Shown: positions 1 to 12,642, numbered from the stretch's first letter. The stretch is DNA of 64,000 bases from Amyelois transitella (GCF_032362555.1 NC_083506.1:2279501-2343500); one strand, 5' to 3'. The notes: generated by a model not told the origin, from the sequence alone. A program made the numbers and translations.

Positions 1-99
1 TTTAGTTCTATCATTAAGCCAAAAGTGACCTATCAGTCTTCAAGAATGTTGGCTCTGTCTACCCTGCAACGGATATAGACATGATTATATGAATGTATT
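1..99 (+). repeat. SINE-A fragment (3' part)
   Basis: This is the 3' part of the common SINE of this window, recognised by its GGCTCTGTCTACCC block and TATG-rich tail. It is cut by the left edge. Confidence 0.75.
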
Positions 100-1311
100 A
101 CTTAACTGCATTTTCATGGAAATAATGCTATAGGTACGTATCTCAAACTACCTACCTCGATTTTCTTCAAAGTTGGGAATCGAGAGACTAGACGCAACAA
201 CTAGAAGATACATATGTAAATTATCTTCGGGTACCTATAAGCATGGATGCTATCAGTATTATAAATACCACTAAGTAGGTACCTACTATACTATTTCGGT
301 ATATTCTACTAACTAGAGTTTGAAAGTCAGGTCATGCTTAATTGTAAACAGATCGTAGATTCATGAATAAATTATGTTGTTTACTTAGTATTCCAAAATT
401 TAAATTTTATTGCCTTCCCACCTAAATATTCAAATAAAATCCGTTCAAAAAAGGTGGGCCTATTTGTAAGGCAATCATGACTTAGCTAAGCCTCTGGTCA
501 ATTAAGCACCAAAATAGGTCAGACTAGGCTTCTATTTAGAAATAGGTACACGTGGACGAAGCCGCAGGTAAAAAGTTGGTGTGTTATTACAAATATACAC
601 ATAACATATAATCACGTCCATATCCCTTGCGGGGCAGACAGAGCCGACAGTCCTAAAAAAACTGAAAGGCCACGTTACGCTGTTTGGCTCAATGATAGAA
701 TTGAGATTCATTAGTGACAGGTTGCTAGTGCTACTTACATCGCCTAAAAGTAGAATCCCAAGTATAATAATAAGCCTATCCCTTAGTCGCCTTTTACGAC
801 TTCAACATACTAACATATCGCACACAATTGCAATTAATTTATTTTGTCCTAAATTTTTTTTTATCTTTTGCCCTTTATCTTCACCTTCCATGTTGAATAA
901 ATTATGATTTTCTCATGACTTGCAAAACGTTTAGTTACCTAGTTAGTTACTTGTGTGAAAAACTCTTTAGGTCACTTAATAGTGGCGCCCGCCTTTTCCT
1001 GTTTCAGTTTCAGGCAAAGTTTTCACAAGATCGACAAAACCCTATCATCTCTGGCGGATAATAGACGACTCTGTATAGGTAAATGATACAGGCCGTAGCT
1101 ATGCATGGTTGTCTAAAACAAAATAATGAAGGGCCGACTGACTTAATCCGTGCATTCACTTGATAATGCACTGACCTGCATATACAACATATGCAATGGA
1201 AGTGGTTGAGTGTGCACTAGTCCTAAGCTGTTGACTCGCATAATTTTCATAATGACTAAAATACCAGTAGTGAATGTTTGTCGCACCCGAGCAGTCGCGT
1301 CGTTTAAAACT
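100..1311. other. Upstream flank of ACOX gene A
   Basis: AT-rich sequence with no recognisable gene. It holds a SINE copy at 600-805 and must contain the promoter and 5' UTR of gene A. I cannot place the transcription start. Confidence 0.5.
600..805 (-). repeat. SINE-A copy, 5' truncated
   Basis: Reverse-oriented SINE-A. The block GGGGCAGACAGAGCC is followed by the AGGTTGCTAG and TCGCCTTTTACGAC segments. The GTGCCG head is missing. Confidence 0.8.
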
Positions 1312-4300
1312 ATGACTGAAGTAAATAAAGATTTGCAGAACGAAAGAAATAAGTGTACGTTTGATGTTAAGGAGTTGACAACAGTAATTGATGGATCTTC
1401 GGAGAAAACTTCGAAGCGCAGAGAGAGGGGTGAGTGACCTGTCACTATTGATGCTTGGACTTTGAAAGTAGGTAGGTAGGTACTTGGGCAGTGTACTGAT
1501 GAAAAGCTGTTTTGGTTTTTGATAAGAGTAGGTAACTGTCTAAATAACACTATTAAATCTGTTTCAAATAATTATTTCGATTTCAGGGTCACTTCTTCTT
1601 TTGAAGTCGGTTGATGTAAATTACTTTTATAATAATATTTTTTTTAATAGTTTGTATACTTAGTTTGTTATATTTATAAGAGATGATAAAGAAGACTTTT
1701 TAAAAATTCAGCAATTTCTGAAAAATTAGCAAAGATATGATTTTTTTCTTATCATTACTTAACTTTACGCTACGATTTTTTACCTAACCATATGTATTTG
1801 TACCATCCTACTTCTTACCAATATTATAAATAGGTACGAAACTTTGTAAGGATGTGTGGTTTTGTATTTTCTCTTTCCTGAAAAACATTAAAAACACAGG
1901 TTTTAAGTTATAAGAGATTTTTAACTCAAACTTAAAAATACATATTTATTGCTTACCTGTAGAAGCTTATCTTATCTGTAGACATGGAAATACATTTAAT
2001 AGTAACAACAGTTTGCCCATTCGGGCATGCAATATTTTTTATAATTGTTAATAATAAGTAGGTATAACACATCTTATGAAAATTATAGGTACAAACTGAA
2101 ATCTGAACAATATTTACATATACAATAGACATTTCAGACATACCATATTTGCTCTTTTTTTTTTAACTACATAAACCAATAGTCAATACCCGTAGGTAAG
2201 ACGGACAGAGTGCCCGCTTCTGTTAGTACAAAATAGTTTATTTAACAAAAACTGTTAGCCCCAGTTGGTTGTCACCGTTACGGATGGGGACGACTTATTG
2301 TCGACGATGATAATATACATATTATATATATATGTATGTATGTATATAAAAAGCTAGTTATGACGAGCAAGAAAGGCTACCTAGTTATAACGAGAAAGAA
2401 AGGCTACCTAGTTATAACGAGCAAGAAAGGCTACCTAGTTATAACGAGCAAGATTTTCAGCGCGGAGGATGTTAAGCAGAAACCACTTGTTCCAAGAAGA
2501 CGTGCCGGAGGACTACCTCAGCAACAGGGAGGTTTACGAGAACGGCATCAGGAAGTCAGTGGTTGCCTTCGACATAGTCCGGGAGATGCAGGCAGAGGGC
2601 AAGAGCAGTATCGAGGATTACAGGTACCTTGTTTGCCTTGTGGTTACCAGCATTTTAGAATAGAACCTCTTAATATATATCCAATGGATGCCGTAGAAGG
2701 CGACTAAGAGATAGGTTTGGGATTGGATAAGCTAGTATATTTTAATTATTTTGATAGTTTAATGTCGTAGGGTCTACTGCTCTGGGGAACAGCATCAGTC
2801 ATAGAAACTACATATTTTCATTCTACAAAAAAGGACAATTCAAGCTGTATACGGTCTAAAACGAAGAGATTTTTTTTAACTCGATATATTTTAATATTGC
2901 CCTCCTAATACAGTTAGGAAAAAATTAACAGGGTACTAAAATTAATAAATCTACATCCAGGGACGTGATCTCCTCGCTCCTGCAGACGTCCACTCTGCGG
3001 GATGGGTCGGCATTGGTGCTGCACTACATAATGTTCATGCCGGCCATCATGTCTCAAGCCACGGAGGAGCAGCAGATGGACTGGATGCCAAGAGCATGGA
3101 ACTGCAGCATCATTGGTAGCTATGCTCAAGTACGTTTGGTTATAATTGTGTACAGTAATCGTCAGTTGTAGTGTTATTTTATATACTTAAAACGCCAGTG
3201 GTTCCACTCGCTTTAAACTATAAATCACAATTATTTCTGTCCACGTAGAAATTTCGGGAAATCCTCTCTTACGGTGAGGGAATACATTGAGAATCCTCCA
3301 CATTCAGGCAATTGAATGTTCAACCATGCTTCAATATGGTTAGGTTCTTCTTAAGGTTTTGAAGGTCAGACGGGAGACGCTTTCTGTAAAAATCCTGGTA
3401 AAAAGGTCTTCTTCAGATAGGTGAGGCCGCAACCGAGTCTAACACCAGGGGGATGATGAGGGAACTAATGAAACTATTTACGGTATTGCAGACGGAGTTA
3501 GGCCACGGGACATTTATTCGAGGACTGGAGACCACGGCTACGTACGACTCCGACACCAAGGAGTTTGTCCTCAACACACCCACACTCTCCTCATACAAGT
3601 GGTGGCCAGGGGGCTGTAAGTAAGAACATAATTCGCACATCTAGAGAACAGAGTGAGCCAAATCCATAACTGTTTCCGTTTAATATAAAGTACTTATAGC
3701 ATCCAAGACATAGCCAGAAGTTTGTTATACATGATCAGGGATCGAACCTTGATGCACTAATCGTATTGGAGTCTGAAACAGAAGAATAATCTATGTATAC
3801 ATCGCGACAGTCATTAGACCTACAAACGGTTCTACCGAACCGTTACATTAATTTAAAAGAAGAAGACAATGCATTTGTTAAGTCTTTGAATGCACATCAA
3901 CACCCTGAATTCATGAATGTATTTTTTTCTAAATTTATATTTTTTTTAGTGGGACACACTGCCAACTACTGTATTGTCGTAGCACAGCTATACACTAAAG
4001 GAGAGTGCCATGGCATCCACTCTTTCATGGTACAGATTAGGTTAGTCAAAAGAAACTTCTATCTTAAAGTCAAATAGCTGAACGTGGCCTATCAGTCTTT
4101 TCAAGACTGTTGGCTCTGTCTACCCCGTAAGGGATATAGATGTGATTATATGTATGTATGTAATAGAAACTTAGAAAAAAAGTAAGTACTGGTAAATGCA
4201 ACGATGACGTACATCATTACATTTACCACTTCTATAGTCTTATTATTAGTAGTTCCGAAATCTATGATACGAGTACAGCGTATAGTTAAACAATATTCTT

Positions 4301-7300
4301 CTTCCTGACTTTAGGTCGGTCCTCATCATCTGGAGAGGAGTATGCCTTTGACACTGGATCTTGGATTGGGTAAGTCAGGTTTTTACACAGTGCGACTTCC
4401 ATCTGACCTTAGCAACCTTTGCAGGTAAACTTGACCGTATTGGATTGATCACGGTAACACATTCAGTTGGCTGAATGTGCAGGTTTCCTCACGATGTTTT
4501 CCCTCACCGTAAGAGCAGCCGTATATGTAACTAAAGCACATTAATTTCGAAAATAGTTATTTGTATATGATCGAGGTTGGATTCGAACTTGTGCCTTTTT
4601 AAGCATCACGCATTTTAACCGGGCAACTTACCGATTCGAACACCGACGCTCGTTAAACAATGTCAGTAGGAAATTTTGGATTTCAGAGAAGAAGAAACCC
4701 ACATGCCCTTACCAGGGATTAAGGTCGGCGATATAGGCGTAAAGTTGGGTCTGAATGCGGTCAACAATGGCTTTCTCGGGCTGGATAATGTCCGGATACC
4801 CAGGAACCAGATGTTTATGAAACATGCTCAAGTTTTAGAGGTAAGTTATAACTGCACTGCATTGAACGTGTGTCTAATCGTTTAGCAACTAAAAGAAAAC
4901 TTAATGCACACGTTCAAATCTTTTAGTGGCCATGTAGTCTTTGGATGTTCTTATGGCGAGGAAGAACATCGTGAGGAAACCTGCAAATTCAGGTAACTGT
5001 ATGTGTAACAAAAATGGTCAGGTCAAAAATACCCGAAACCGCCGAGCTTGCATGAAGAGAGTTATGAATGTGGATGAAGCGAAGGAACTATGTAGAGATC
5101 GTGGCAAGTGGAAAGAGGTAGTCTCTGCCTACCCCTCCGGGAAAGAGGCGTGATTTTATGTATGTATGTGTAACCACGATTTTATATGTATCAGGGGGCA
5201 TAACTTATCCGATCCTATGGATCGTGGTCACATCTCCAAAGTCCCCTTGGAATTCACGTGGGTTGAGAGGCTGGAGACAGGCTTTAACGCATGGCCTATG
5301 TATGTCATAGGATGGACTTGAAGTAATGAATATGTAATGCATGGTTTAATATCGATATCATTTCAGGACGGTACGTACGTGAGGTCCCGTCACAGCAAGC
5401 TGAACTATGGTGCTATGGTTTTTGTTCGAGTGGTCATCGTGTTCGACAGCGTCAACTACTTGTCTAAAGCCGTCACTATAGCCACGCGGTACTCTGCTGT
5501 AAGGAGACAGTCGCAGATCAAAGAGTGGTCGGTATTTATTACATACTCGTACTACACACTTCTTGGCGGGTTCACAATTTACAAAGAAAGATTTTTAGCA
5601 ATTGCTGGTTTCTGGTGTCTCATTTTTTTTTATCTTTCCAGTCAGTTAGTGTTTAGATAAGTACACGTTGATACTGACAGTGATGAGTGTTGTTCAAAAT
5701 ATTTGTTCTTCCTCCTGGCTTTGTTCAAAATATTTAACAGCTAGTATATTGACAAATTTCTACTGTAAAAATCTGACTCACACACACCCAATCCTGAATC
5801 CATGATAAAGAGCCTAAATATCGCCGTATCGTGCCTAGTGTTATCCGGCCCTTAAGATTAGAACCATTACATGGCTTGCAACCTGTCACTATTTGAAATT
5901 CAATAGCCAAACAGCTGAACGTGGCCTTTCAGTCGTTTGGAGACTGTTGGCTCTGTCTACCCCGCATGGGGATATAGACGTGACAATATGTACGTATGTA
6001 TGCCAAAGGGCCTGCCCTGGGCTCCTCACTAGAGTGGTGAGGATGTAACCGAGACTTATTTATAGATATATATATTTAAAAAATAGTGTTCTTGGCGGAT
6101 CTCTAATTCTGCTAATACTAAACAAAGAGCTGTGAATGTAGGTAGTTGGAATGATGGGAAAATAGATGGAAAAAAATTATTAATTTTTCAGTGAACCAGA
6201 AGTTCAAATCTTGGACTATCTGACGCAACAACACAAGATATTTATCGGCATAGCGGCCAGTCACGCCCAGAGGATAACTGGGATCAAATTATGGGAAACC
6301 TTTCACGACATCACGAAGCAGTTGAATGATGGAAACTTGGATAGATTGTCAGAGGTAAATTAATGATAAAACACACTGGTGCCGTGTGGTACCGGTACCC
6401 GGCACCAATAGAAAAAAGAATAGATGGGGTCTCTCTCCCATGGATGTCCTCAAAGGTAACTAAGAGATAGGCTTATAAACTTGGGATTCCTCTTTAGGCG
6501 ATAGGCTAGCAACCTGTCAGTATTTGAATCTCAATTCTATCATTAAGCCAAACAGCTGAACGTGGCCTATCAGTCTTTTGAAGACTGTTGGCTTTGTCTA
6601 CCATGCAAGGGATACATAGGTGATTATTTGTATGTATATATGTTGCCAATTTGCTCAAATAAGCTCATCTGTTCCATAGTTGCACGCGCTAGCTTGCTGC
6701 CTGAAAGCGATAAGCACATCAGATACGGCAAGTTACGTGGAAAGCTGTCGGCTGGCGTGCGGAGGTCACGGCTACATGAAGTCTTCAAGCCTCCCGGTCA
6801 CTTACGGCCTGGTAACCGCTGCTTGCACTTATGAGGGCGAGAATACTGTTCTGCTCCTTCAGACTGCCAGGCAAGTAGGATGAGTTCGTTGTGAGCATTT
6901 GAAGCGTCATACATATCTACGTAAGTAAGTATATACAATCAGGTATTTAACCCTTACCGGGTAGCAGAAACAATAGTCTCGCATTAAGACTGAAAGGCCA
7001 CGTTCATTTTAAATTAAACAGTAGTGTATGTTCGCTTCAGAACATACATACATACATATAATTACGCGTATAAATCCACGGGAACGAGATGGAGTGGTCC
7101 TATTCTTTTTTTTATTGGTGCCGGGAACCACACGGCAAAAATATGTAGCGAAACCGAGTTGTTATGGAGAAAGTAGAGACAACTTTCGAGTTGAGAATAA
7201 TGCTGTGTAGTGATGAAAGGGAATAATTGTACTAATGTAGGTAGCTATTAAAATAATTACGATAAATTTTAAATTTATTATTCAAAATTTATATCCAAAT

Positions 7301-10300
7301 TTGTATGTAATAGTGTGTGCTTCAAAATAACAAAGTTATAAATGAGTTAATTTAGATTACCTACTTTAATTCAAGGTTTTTGGTGAAGTCCTGGCAAACA
7401 ATGAACACGCAGGAATTGACACCGACAGTAGCTTACTTCAAGAGCGCTCAGACAAACACAAATAAATGGGAAAATTCCGTGGAAGGGATCATAAATGGTT
7501 TAGAAATTGTTGCTATGAGGTGAGTAATCTAGCGTGTGGTTTCAGCAGACAGAGCAGCAGTTTTTATCGGGCGAAAAACTAGCGCTATCCCGTTTCACGT
7601 CATAATAAAAAGCGAAACAGCGACAGAACAGGTTCACTCTTCATCTCATTTTAATTTGGTATGCGGCTCATTTCGACTTCTTCAAATTAAATATTTATTA
7701 TTTCCACAGATTAACTTTTTTTTTAAATTTTGTACACAAATCATTTGGTTTGTTTTTAAAGTACATTTGATTTTTTTTTTGTGATTGTAGAAACGTGTCA
7801 TCCTGCGTGGAGAGCATCAAGAAACGTATGTCATCTGGCATGTGCTATGAGGACGCCTGGAACCTCACCTCCATTCAGCTGGTAACTGCAGCTGAGGTAA
7901 ATCTTAATAAGTATTTAATTACTAATCATACCTTTGTACTTCGCTAGCTATATATTTCGTCCTTTCTCGCGTTTATTTCGGTTCATTTGACAAGAGCTAA
8001 TGACTTCACCTATGAGCTATACAAGCTTGATTTTGTATTCCAGTAAACAAAGTTATAAATACCGTACATACCCACTCGTACGTGCCGTGTGGTTCCCGGC
8101 ACTATTACAAAAAAGAATAGGACCACTCCATCTCTTTCCCATGGATGTCGTAAAAGGCGACTAAGGGATAGGCTTATAAACTTAGGATTCCTCTTTTAGG
8201 CGATGGGCTAGCAACCTGTCACTATTTGAATCTCGGTTCTATCATTAAGCCAAATAGCTGAACGTGGCCATTCAGTCTTTTCAAGACTGTTGGCTCTGTC
8301 TACCCCGCAAGGGATATAGACGTGATCATATGTATGTATGTATGCATACCCACTACTGGATTATTCAGTTCACTCGTCAGAGGGGTGAGGACGCAATCGA
8401 AAACGCCAGGAGTACAGTGACTTACTCATGGACTGCGGTTCAAGACGGTTTACTCGTGTTGCAACAAAGGTTGACTGGAAGAGATTGCATCAGCGATATG
8501 TCCGCTTTTGTACCATATCTGTCTGGTTTCTGCTGTTTTGTATGTTTAACTCTTATGGTACAATAAAGAGTTTTATCTATCTTTCCATCTACTTAGGTAA
8601 ATAATGGGAGATTGATGATAATGTACCTATGTGTAGCGGGAGCGATAATTCGGCTCGACCGCCACCAAAGGAAGGATCTTCCGCCAGGCTAGATAAGTCT
8701 AAATAACGGTCTTAATCTATAGGCCATATATGCTTTCATTGTTTCCAGGCCCATTGCAGAGTGATCATCATCTCTACCTTTCACGAGGAGATGAGGAAGA
8801 TAGCTGACACTGTATCATCTTGTCTGAAGCCAGTACTCTTGCTCCTAGTGGAGTTGTATGCAGTTTATTGGGCTTTGAAGAAACTTAATGACTTACTCCG
8901 GGTATGTCTTAACGCTTAAATATTCGGAATAAGTTATTAAAAGTTGTAAAAACTGGAAAAAGTGACATCGCAACTAATTACTGTTACACATTATGTTGTC
9001 ATCTTACACCTTGTTGTCATATCTGAGATTTTTATGACACCTTCACAACTAGCATTTCTTTTGTCTTATGTTATTTCGATTTCCATGGGGTATACATTAC
9101 TTAAAAAGTACCATTTTCTTTTGGATAACTGTTTCGGAAATCGAACATAAAATTAATAATTATGTTCAAATTAATAATTATGTTCTGTCACTAACACTAT
9201 ATAGGTTTTTAAACCTGAAATAAATGATTTTTATTATTTTATATAAAATTCAGATCTGATAATAATGTCAGAATCACATTTATTTAAATGTACCTACATA
9301 GTTACTTAAAGAAAAGTGCAGAAATGACATTGTTCAAAAGAAATTTATCCTTTATGACGGACTTATCCTTTATTTTTTCCACTCAAACAAATTATTGCAA
9401 ATATTTATCTCCAATATATCATATACTATAAAGTGAATCTCATTCCTCATCTCTCATGGAAATCTCATTCCCATGGATTGAAAAGCGACTAAGGGATAGG
9501 CTTATAAACTTGAGATACTTCTTTTAGGCGATGGGCTAGCAACTTGTCACCATTTGAATCTCAATTCTGCCATTAAGCCAAACAGCTGAACGTGGTCAAT
9601 CAGTGTTTTTAAGACTGTTGGCTTGTACCCCGCATGGGATATAGACGTGAATTTATGTATGTATAAAGTGAATTGCAAGTTGATATAATTATAAATAACC
9701 GTTTTTGTATTTTTTATTTCAGTACACTAACATAACAAGTGGCGACGTGGACAGGCTGCAAGCCTGGTACGAAGACCTGCTGACTCAGATGCGACCTAAT
9801 GCTGTGGGGTTGGTGGATGCCTTTGACATTACTGACGATGTGAGTTGTGAAACATCATCATAACGTGATGATTGATGAATGTGGGTAAAGCAAAAGAAGT
9901 AAGCAGGAATCATGATTTCTGGAAAGATGTAGTCCCTGCCTGCCACTCCGGGAAAGAGGTGTTATACATATTTATAACACCAGTCGTGTGATTCTCACAA
10001 CTTAGGTAAAATACCTCCTCATCTTTATTTCGTGAAGTTTGTAGGAGGCGACTAAGGGAATAAGCATCTTCGTCAAGTGCGACTATCATGATCCAATCTA
10101 GGTAAGGTTTCTCTATCAACAGAGCAATGGCGGCCAGTCGGGAATCTTGTGTCATCGGTTTAATTACCTAACTTATAGTTCTGGGTCGTAGTCTTAGGAG
10201 AGATGCAACTAATTAAAGTTTTAATTGAGAGTTATATTTTTTAAATTAAGATTAAGGTTTACATAGTCTATTTTTCCAGATGTTATGTTCAACTCTGGGT

Positions 10301-10423
10301 TCATACGACGGTCGTGTGTATGAGAGACTGATGGAGGAGGCTCTGAAGAGTCCGCTCAACGCGCAGCCCGTTAACGATAGCTTCCACAAGTATCTCAAGC
10401 CTTTCATGCAGGGAAAGCTATGA
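1312..10423 (+). CDS. ACOX1-like: ACOX gene A: peroxisomal acyl-CoA oxidase 1-like, 14 exons
   Basis: By family, this FAD enzyme oxidises acyl-CoA to trans-2-enoyl-CoA in peroxisomes and passes electrons to O2, giving H2O2. Exons: 1312-1429, 2461-2623, 2961-3129, 3492-3615, 3950-4040, 4687-4840, 5367-5524, 6192-6354, 6680-6870, 7376-7519, 7791-7896, 8749-8901, 9723-9839, 10280-10423. These give 664 codons in one frame, the usual family length. Visible motifs are [19 protein letters not shown] from residue 151, WWPGG at 187-191, ACGGHGY near 406 and TYEGENTV with the expected catalytic base Glu432. The C-terminus is GKL, a weak match to the PTS1 peroxisome signal. I chose ATG 1312 because it aligns with the paralogs; an in-frame ATG at 1252 would add 20 residues without acidic side chains. 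Oddities are an extra intron (4041-4686), a GC-AG intron (6871-7375) and a weak donor after 5524 (GTGGTC). Its closest relative here is gene E. Confidence 0.93.
2353..2453 (+). repeat. 27-bp minisatellite next to the exon 2 acceptor of gene A
   Basis: Nearly four copies of a 27-bp unit containing GGCTACCTAGTTATAACGAG run up to the acceptor TTTTCAG that opens exon 2. The unit length is a multiple of three and the array is open in the frame of 2336-2707, which explains that spurious reading frame. Confidence 0.9.
4041..4686 (+). other. Gene A-specific phase-2 intron
   Basis: It splits the exon that is one unbroken 245-bp block in genes B, C, D and E (91 + 154 = 245 bp in A). Donor GTTAGT, acceptor TTTCAG. 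It contains a truncated SINE-A copy near its start. Confidence 0.9.
4077..4163 (+). repeat. SINE-A fragment in the extra intron of gene A
   Basis: Only the 3' third is present: the AGCTGAACGTGGCC block, then GGCTCTGTCTACCCC and a short TATG tail. It begins 36 bp after the donor. Confidence 0.85.
5015..5170 (+). mobile_element. LINE 3'-end fragment
   Basis: It encodes the end of a LINE ORF2 ([17 protein letters not shown]) and the 3' tail CTCTGCCTACCCC...CGTGATTTTATGTATG. The better preserved copies are at 15883-16500 and 17640-17882. Intron 6 of gene A. Confidence 0.8.
5870..6003 (+). repeat. SINE-A fragment
   Basis: 3' half of SINE-A from the CAACCTGTCACTATTTGAA segment to the TATG tail. 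Intron 7 of gene A. Confidence 0.8.
6381..6641 (+). repeat. SINE-A, near full length
   Basis: It has the GTGCCGTGTGG head and TATG tail and ends 39 bp before exon 9 of gene A. Confidence 0.85.
6871..7375 (+). other. GC-AG intron of gene A
   Basis: The exon ends CCAG and the intron opens GCAAGT, the usual context of the rare GC donor class. The acceptor is TTCAAG before GTTTTTGGTGAAG. The frame and alignment to all four paralogs fix this junction; using the GT four bases downstream would break the frame. Confidence 0.88.
7045..7140 (-). repeat. SINE-A fragment, internally deleted
   Basis: A CATACATACATA tail is joined directly to the 5' head block GGTGCCGGGAACCACACGG, with the middle missing. 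A second small piece lies at about 6958-7012. Confidence 0.7.
8077..8344 (+). repeat. SINE-A, full length with target duplication
   Basis: The GTGCCG head and (TATG)n tail are both present. The flanks repeat CATACCCACT at 8067-8076 and 8345-8354. Intron 11 of gene A. Confidence 0.9.
8395..8585 (+). mobile_element. Non-LTR retroelement 3' end (TCTATC-tailed)
   Basis: Ends CAATAAAGAGTTTTATCTAT. Reverse copies occur at 23146-23292, 36575-36652 and 49338-49402, all beginning at the same AGATAAAACTC terminus. That is typical of 5'-truncated retroposons. I do not know the clade. Confidence 0.7.
9470..9666 (+). repeat. SINE-A, 5' truncated
   Basis: Starts in the GCGACTAAGGGATAGGC segment and ends in the TATG tail, 56 bp before exon 13 of gene A. 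Confidence 0.8.
9869..9966 (+). mobile_element. Degenerate LINE 3'-end fragment
   Basis: A decayed match to the LINE tail (ATGAATGTGG, then CACTCCGGGAAAGAGG), 30 bp after exon 13 of gene A. Confidence 0.55.
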
Positions 10424-10457
10424 TATACATAATAATTTGTTCATTAGCTATGTTAAT

Positions 10458-10463
10458 AATAAA
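10458..10463 (+). terminator. Poly(A) signal, gene A
   Basis: AATAAA 35 bases after the stop codon; a further candidate lies near 10700. Confidence 0.6.
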
Positions 10464-10924
10464 GAAACGTTTCGATAGTTGAAAACTTCGTGGTATAAAA
10501 GAGGAACCACAGCTCCTTGTTGACAAAAGAATCTCAAACTAGACACTGTAATATAATAAAAATGATTTATCACTATCTCTTCTATTTATAATATTCCAAA
10601 CTCTATGGTGTAAAACCTTTAATTTTGTGTTTAATCTGTGTTCTATTTTAAATCAAAAACTGTGATGGTATTAAGACTAATTTTTACTAGTGATGTATAA
10701 ATAAATTTGTTATTTTTATACACCCGTTTTTTATTTATTCAAACCTATTTAAAAGATTTATTTTATGTTTTAAGTCTATACTTTGAAGGACAAAGTATTT
10801 TTTATTTCAAAGTACGTAATAAAATTTATTATGAAATACAGATTTGTTTGTTTATGACAACTTAAAAAGAATAGAGCGGCAGGCGATTAAAAGTTAGTAA
10901 AACAATTAAAAAAAAAACAACACA

Positions 10925-11118
10925 CTGCTCTATCGAAGGACATACATACATACATACATCAATTACGCCTTTTTCCCGGAGGAGTAGGCAGAGCCTATAT
11001 CTTTTCACTTGCCACGATCCCTGCATACTGCATATAGGAAAACTTGCTTCTTTCGCATTCAGAACTCTCTTTATGCGAGCTCATCGGTTTTGGGTACTCT
11101 TGACCTGACCTTTAGCTA
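10925..11118 (-). mobile_element. LINE 3'-end fragment
   Basis: Reverse copy of the LINE tail: CATACATACATAC, ATTACGCC, then CCGGAGGAGTAGGCAGAG and decayed ORF2 sequence. Confidence 0.7.
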
Positions 11119-11204
11119 GATGACGTGTCCGATTTGATCAAGGTACGTTCGTCTACGCCTTCCCACTCCAACAGTCCCATTCACACTCCCTCTTCATCTA
11201 ACGA

Positions 11205-11312
11205 AATATATACATATAGTCACGTCTATATCCCTAGCGAGGTAGACAGAGCCAATAGTCTTGAAAAGGCTCATTCAGCTGTTCACGTTCAGCTATTTGG
11301 CTTAATAATAGA
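11205..11312 (-). repeat. SINE-A fragment
   Basis: 3' part only, reverse orientation, with a 14-bp internal insertion in the TTCAGCTGTTCACGTTCAGC region. Confidence 0.75.
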
Positions 11313-12642
11313 ATCTAACGAAATCCTCATAAAATTATGAAGTGCAATGGACTTTGCTCACTTGCTCACACCAGGCACGCAAATTAATTCAGTAAACGTT
11401 TTTTTTCTACGTCACGATGATTCAAGCATGAGGTATAACATTCCCTAATGAATTACACTCAGTAGTGTTGTAGGAGCGATCTCGAGCTATCGTCAATCTC
11501 GATTACTCCGCGATATATCGACTTTTTAGTGCCGTTTAGTGTCGGTAGATGACGTTGGTGTAAATTGGAATTGATAAGTGAGTATTGTATGATAGAGATG
11601 TGCTCTTGTGTTATTGTTTAGAGTCTGTCGTCAGTCTGTGTTTAGTAATGACTATGACTAGGCAGTTAGGCATTCTGTACGGTTTGTTATTATAAGGTGT
11701 GAACATACGGACAAAGGTTTTCAAAGTATATTTATACGTTGTAATGTAAACTTCCGTGGGAAATTTAGGATGGATCTTATTAACTATAAGTTATGATTCG
11801 GTATTTCGTTCGGAATACGCTGGTTATTACGTATCTTAGGTATATTAAATTAGTATGAAAAGAAAGGTTTAAGTTATGGAAATTATTTTTTGTTATATTT
11901 TATTCGAATAATAATTATAGTCAATGTTAGAAAAACTAGATCTTTTAAACATAATTCTAAATAGTATAATTCAATAAGTTAATAAAAAATTGTAAAGTAC
12001 GAGTACCTAATGTTTATAATGTAGCCATCGCATAGGTAAATTAAACAGCATAAAGTTCGATAAATTATATAACAATATTTTAAATAGAGTATGCTGTAAT
12101 GCTCTGCATATCTTTTTCATAGACAAAAACTCAGAGAAATAAAGAATTTCCCTCTTAAGTTCTATAACAATATTTAGCAGTAAACTTGAAATAGATGGTC
12201 TACAAAAGCCGATCTTACCGCATTATGAAATACGCTGCACGTGCAGTTAAAATCGTAAAAGTTGGTTAGGTTAATGGGAATTATATTTATTAGATGATCT
12301 CCACGTTGAATCGTATGGTTGTAGAACTAAATAAAAATATCTCTAAAAACAATAAGACATTGACGAGACAACAGCACGGTTAAAAGAGAATAAACCCGTC
12401 GTCCGGAAAGCGGACCCCGGGCTCTGACTATTAGGGACTGCGAATGCAACTGCGAACAAGTTAAGATCTGTAGTTAATGTTGCACATAAGACGGAAATAA
12501 CGTTTTACGTAAGGCCTATAAAGCATCAGATGTTGATATCTTTCGTAATACTATCCAGCGGCCTGGCTTAGTTGGGCAAGCTTCTTACATTTCATACTAA
12601 GAGGAAATCGAAGGGCCCGAATCCATACTAATGTTAAGTTTA

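Noticed and set aside
2336-2707. Open frame of 123 codons with repeats of KKGYLVITS
   Set aside because: It is the minisatellite read through the acceptor into exon 2 in a non-ACOX frame. The exon's true frame is fixed by paralog alignment.
5367-5660. Exon 7 of gene A extended through the weak donor
   Set aside because: Read-through adds a non-homologous tail. Stopping at 5524 gives the same phase and join as the paralogs.
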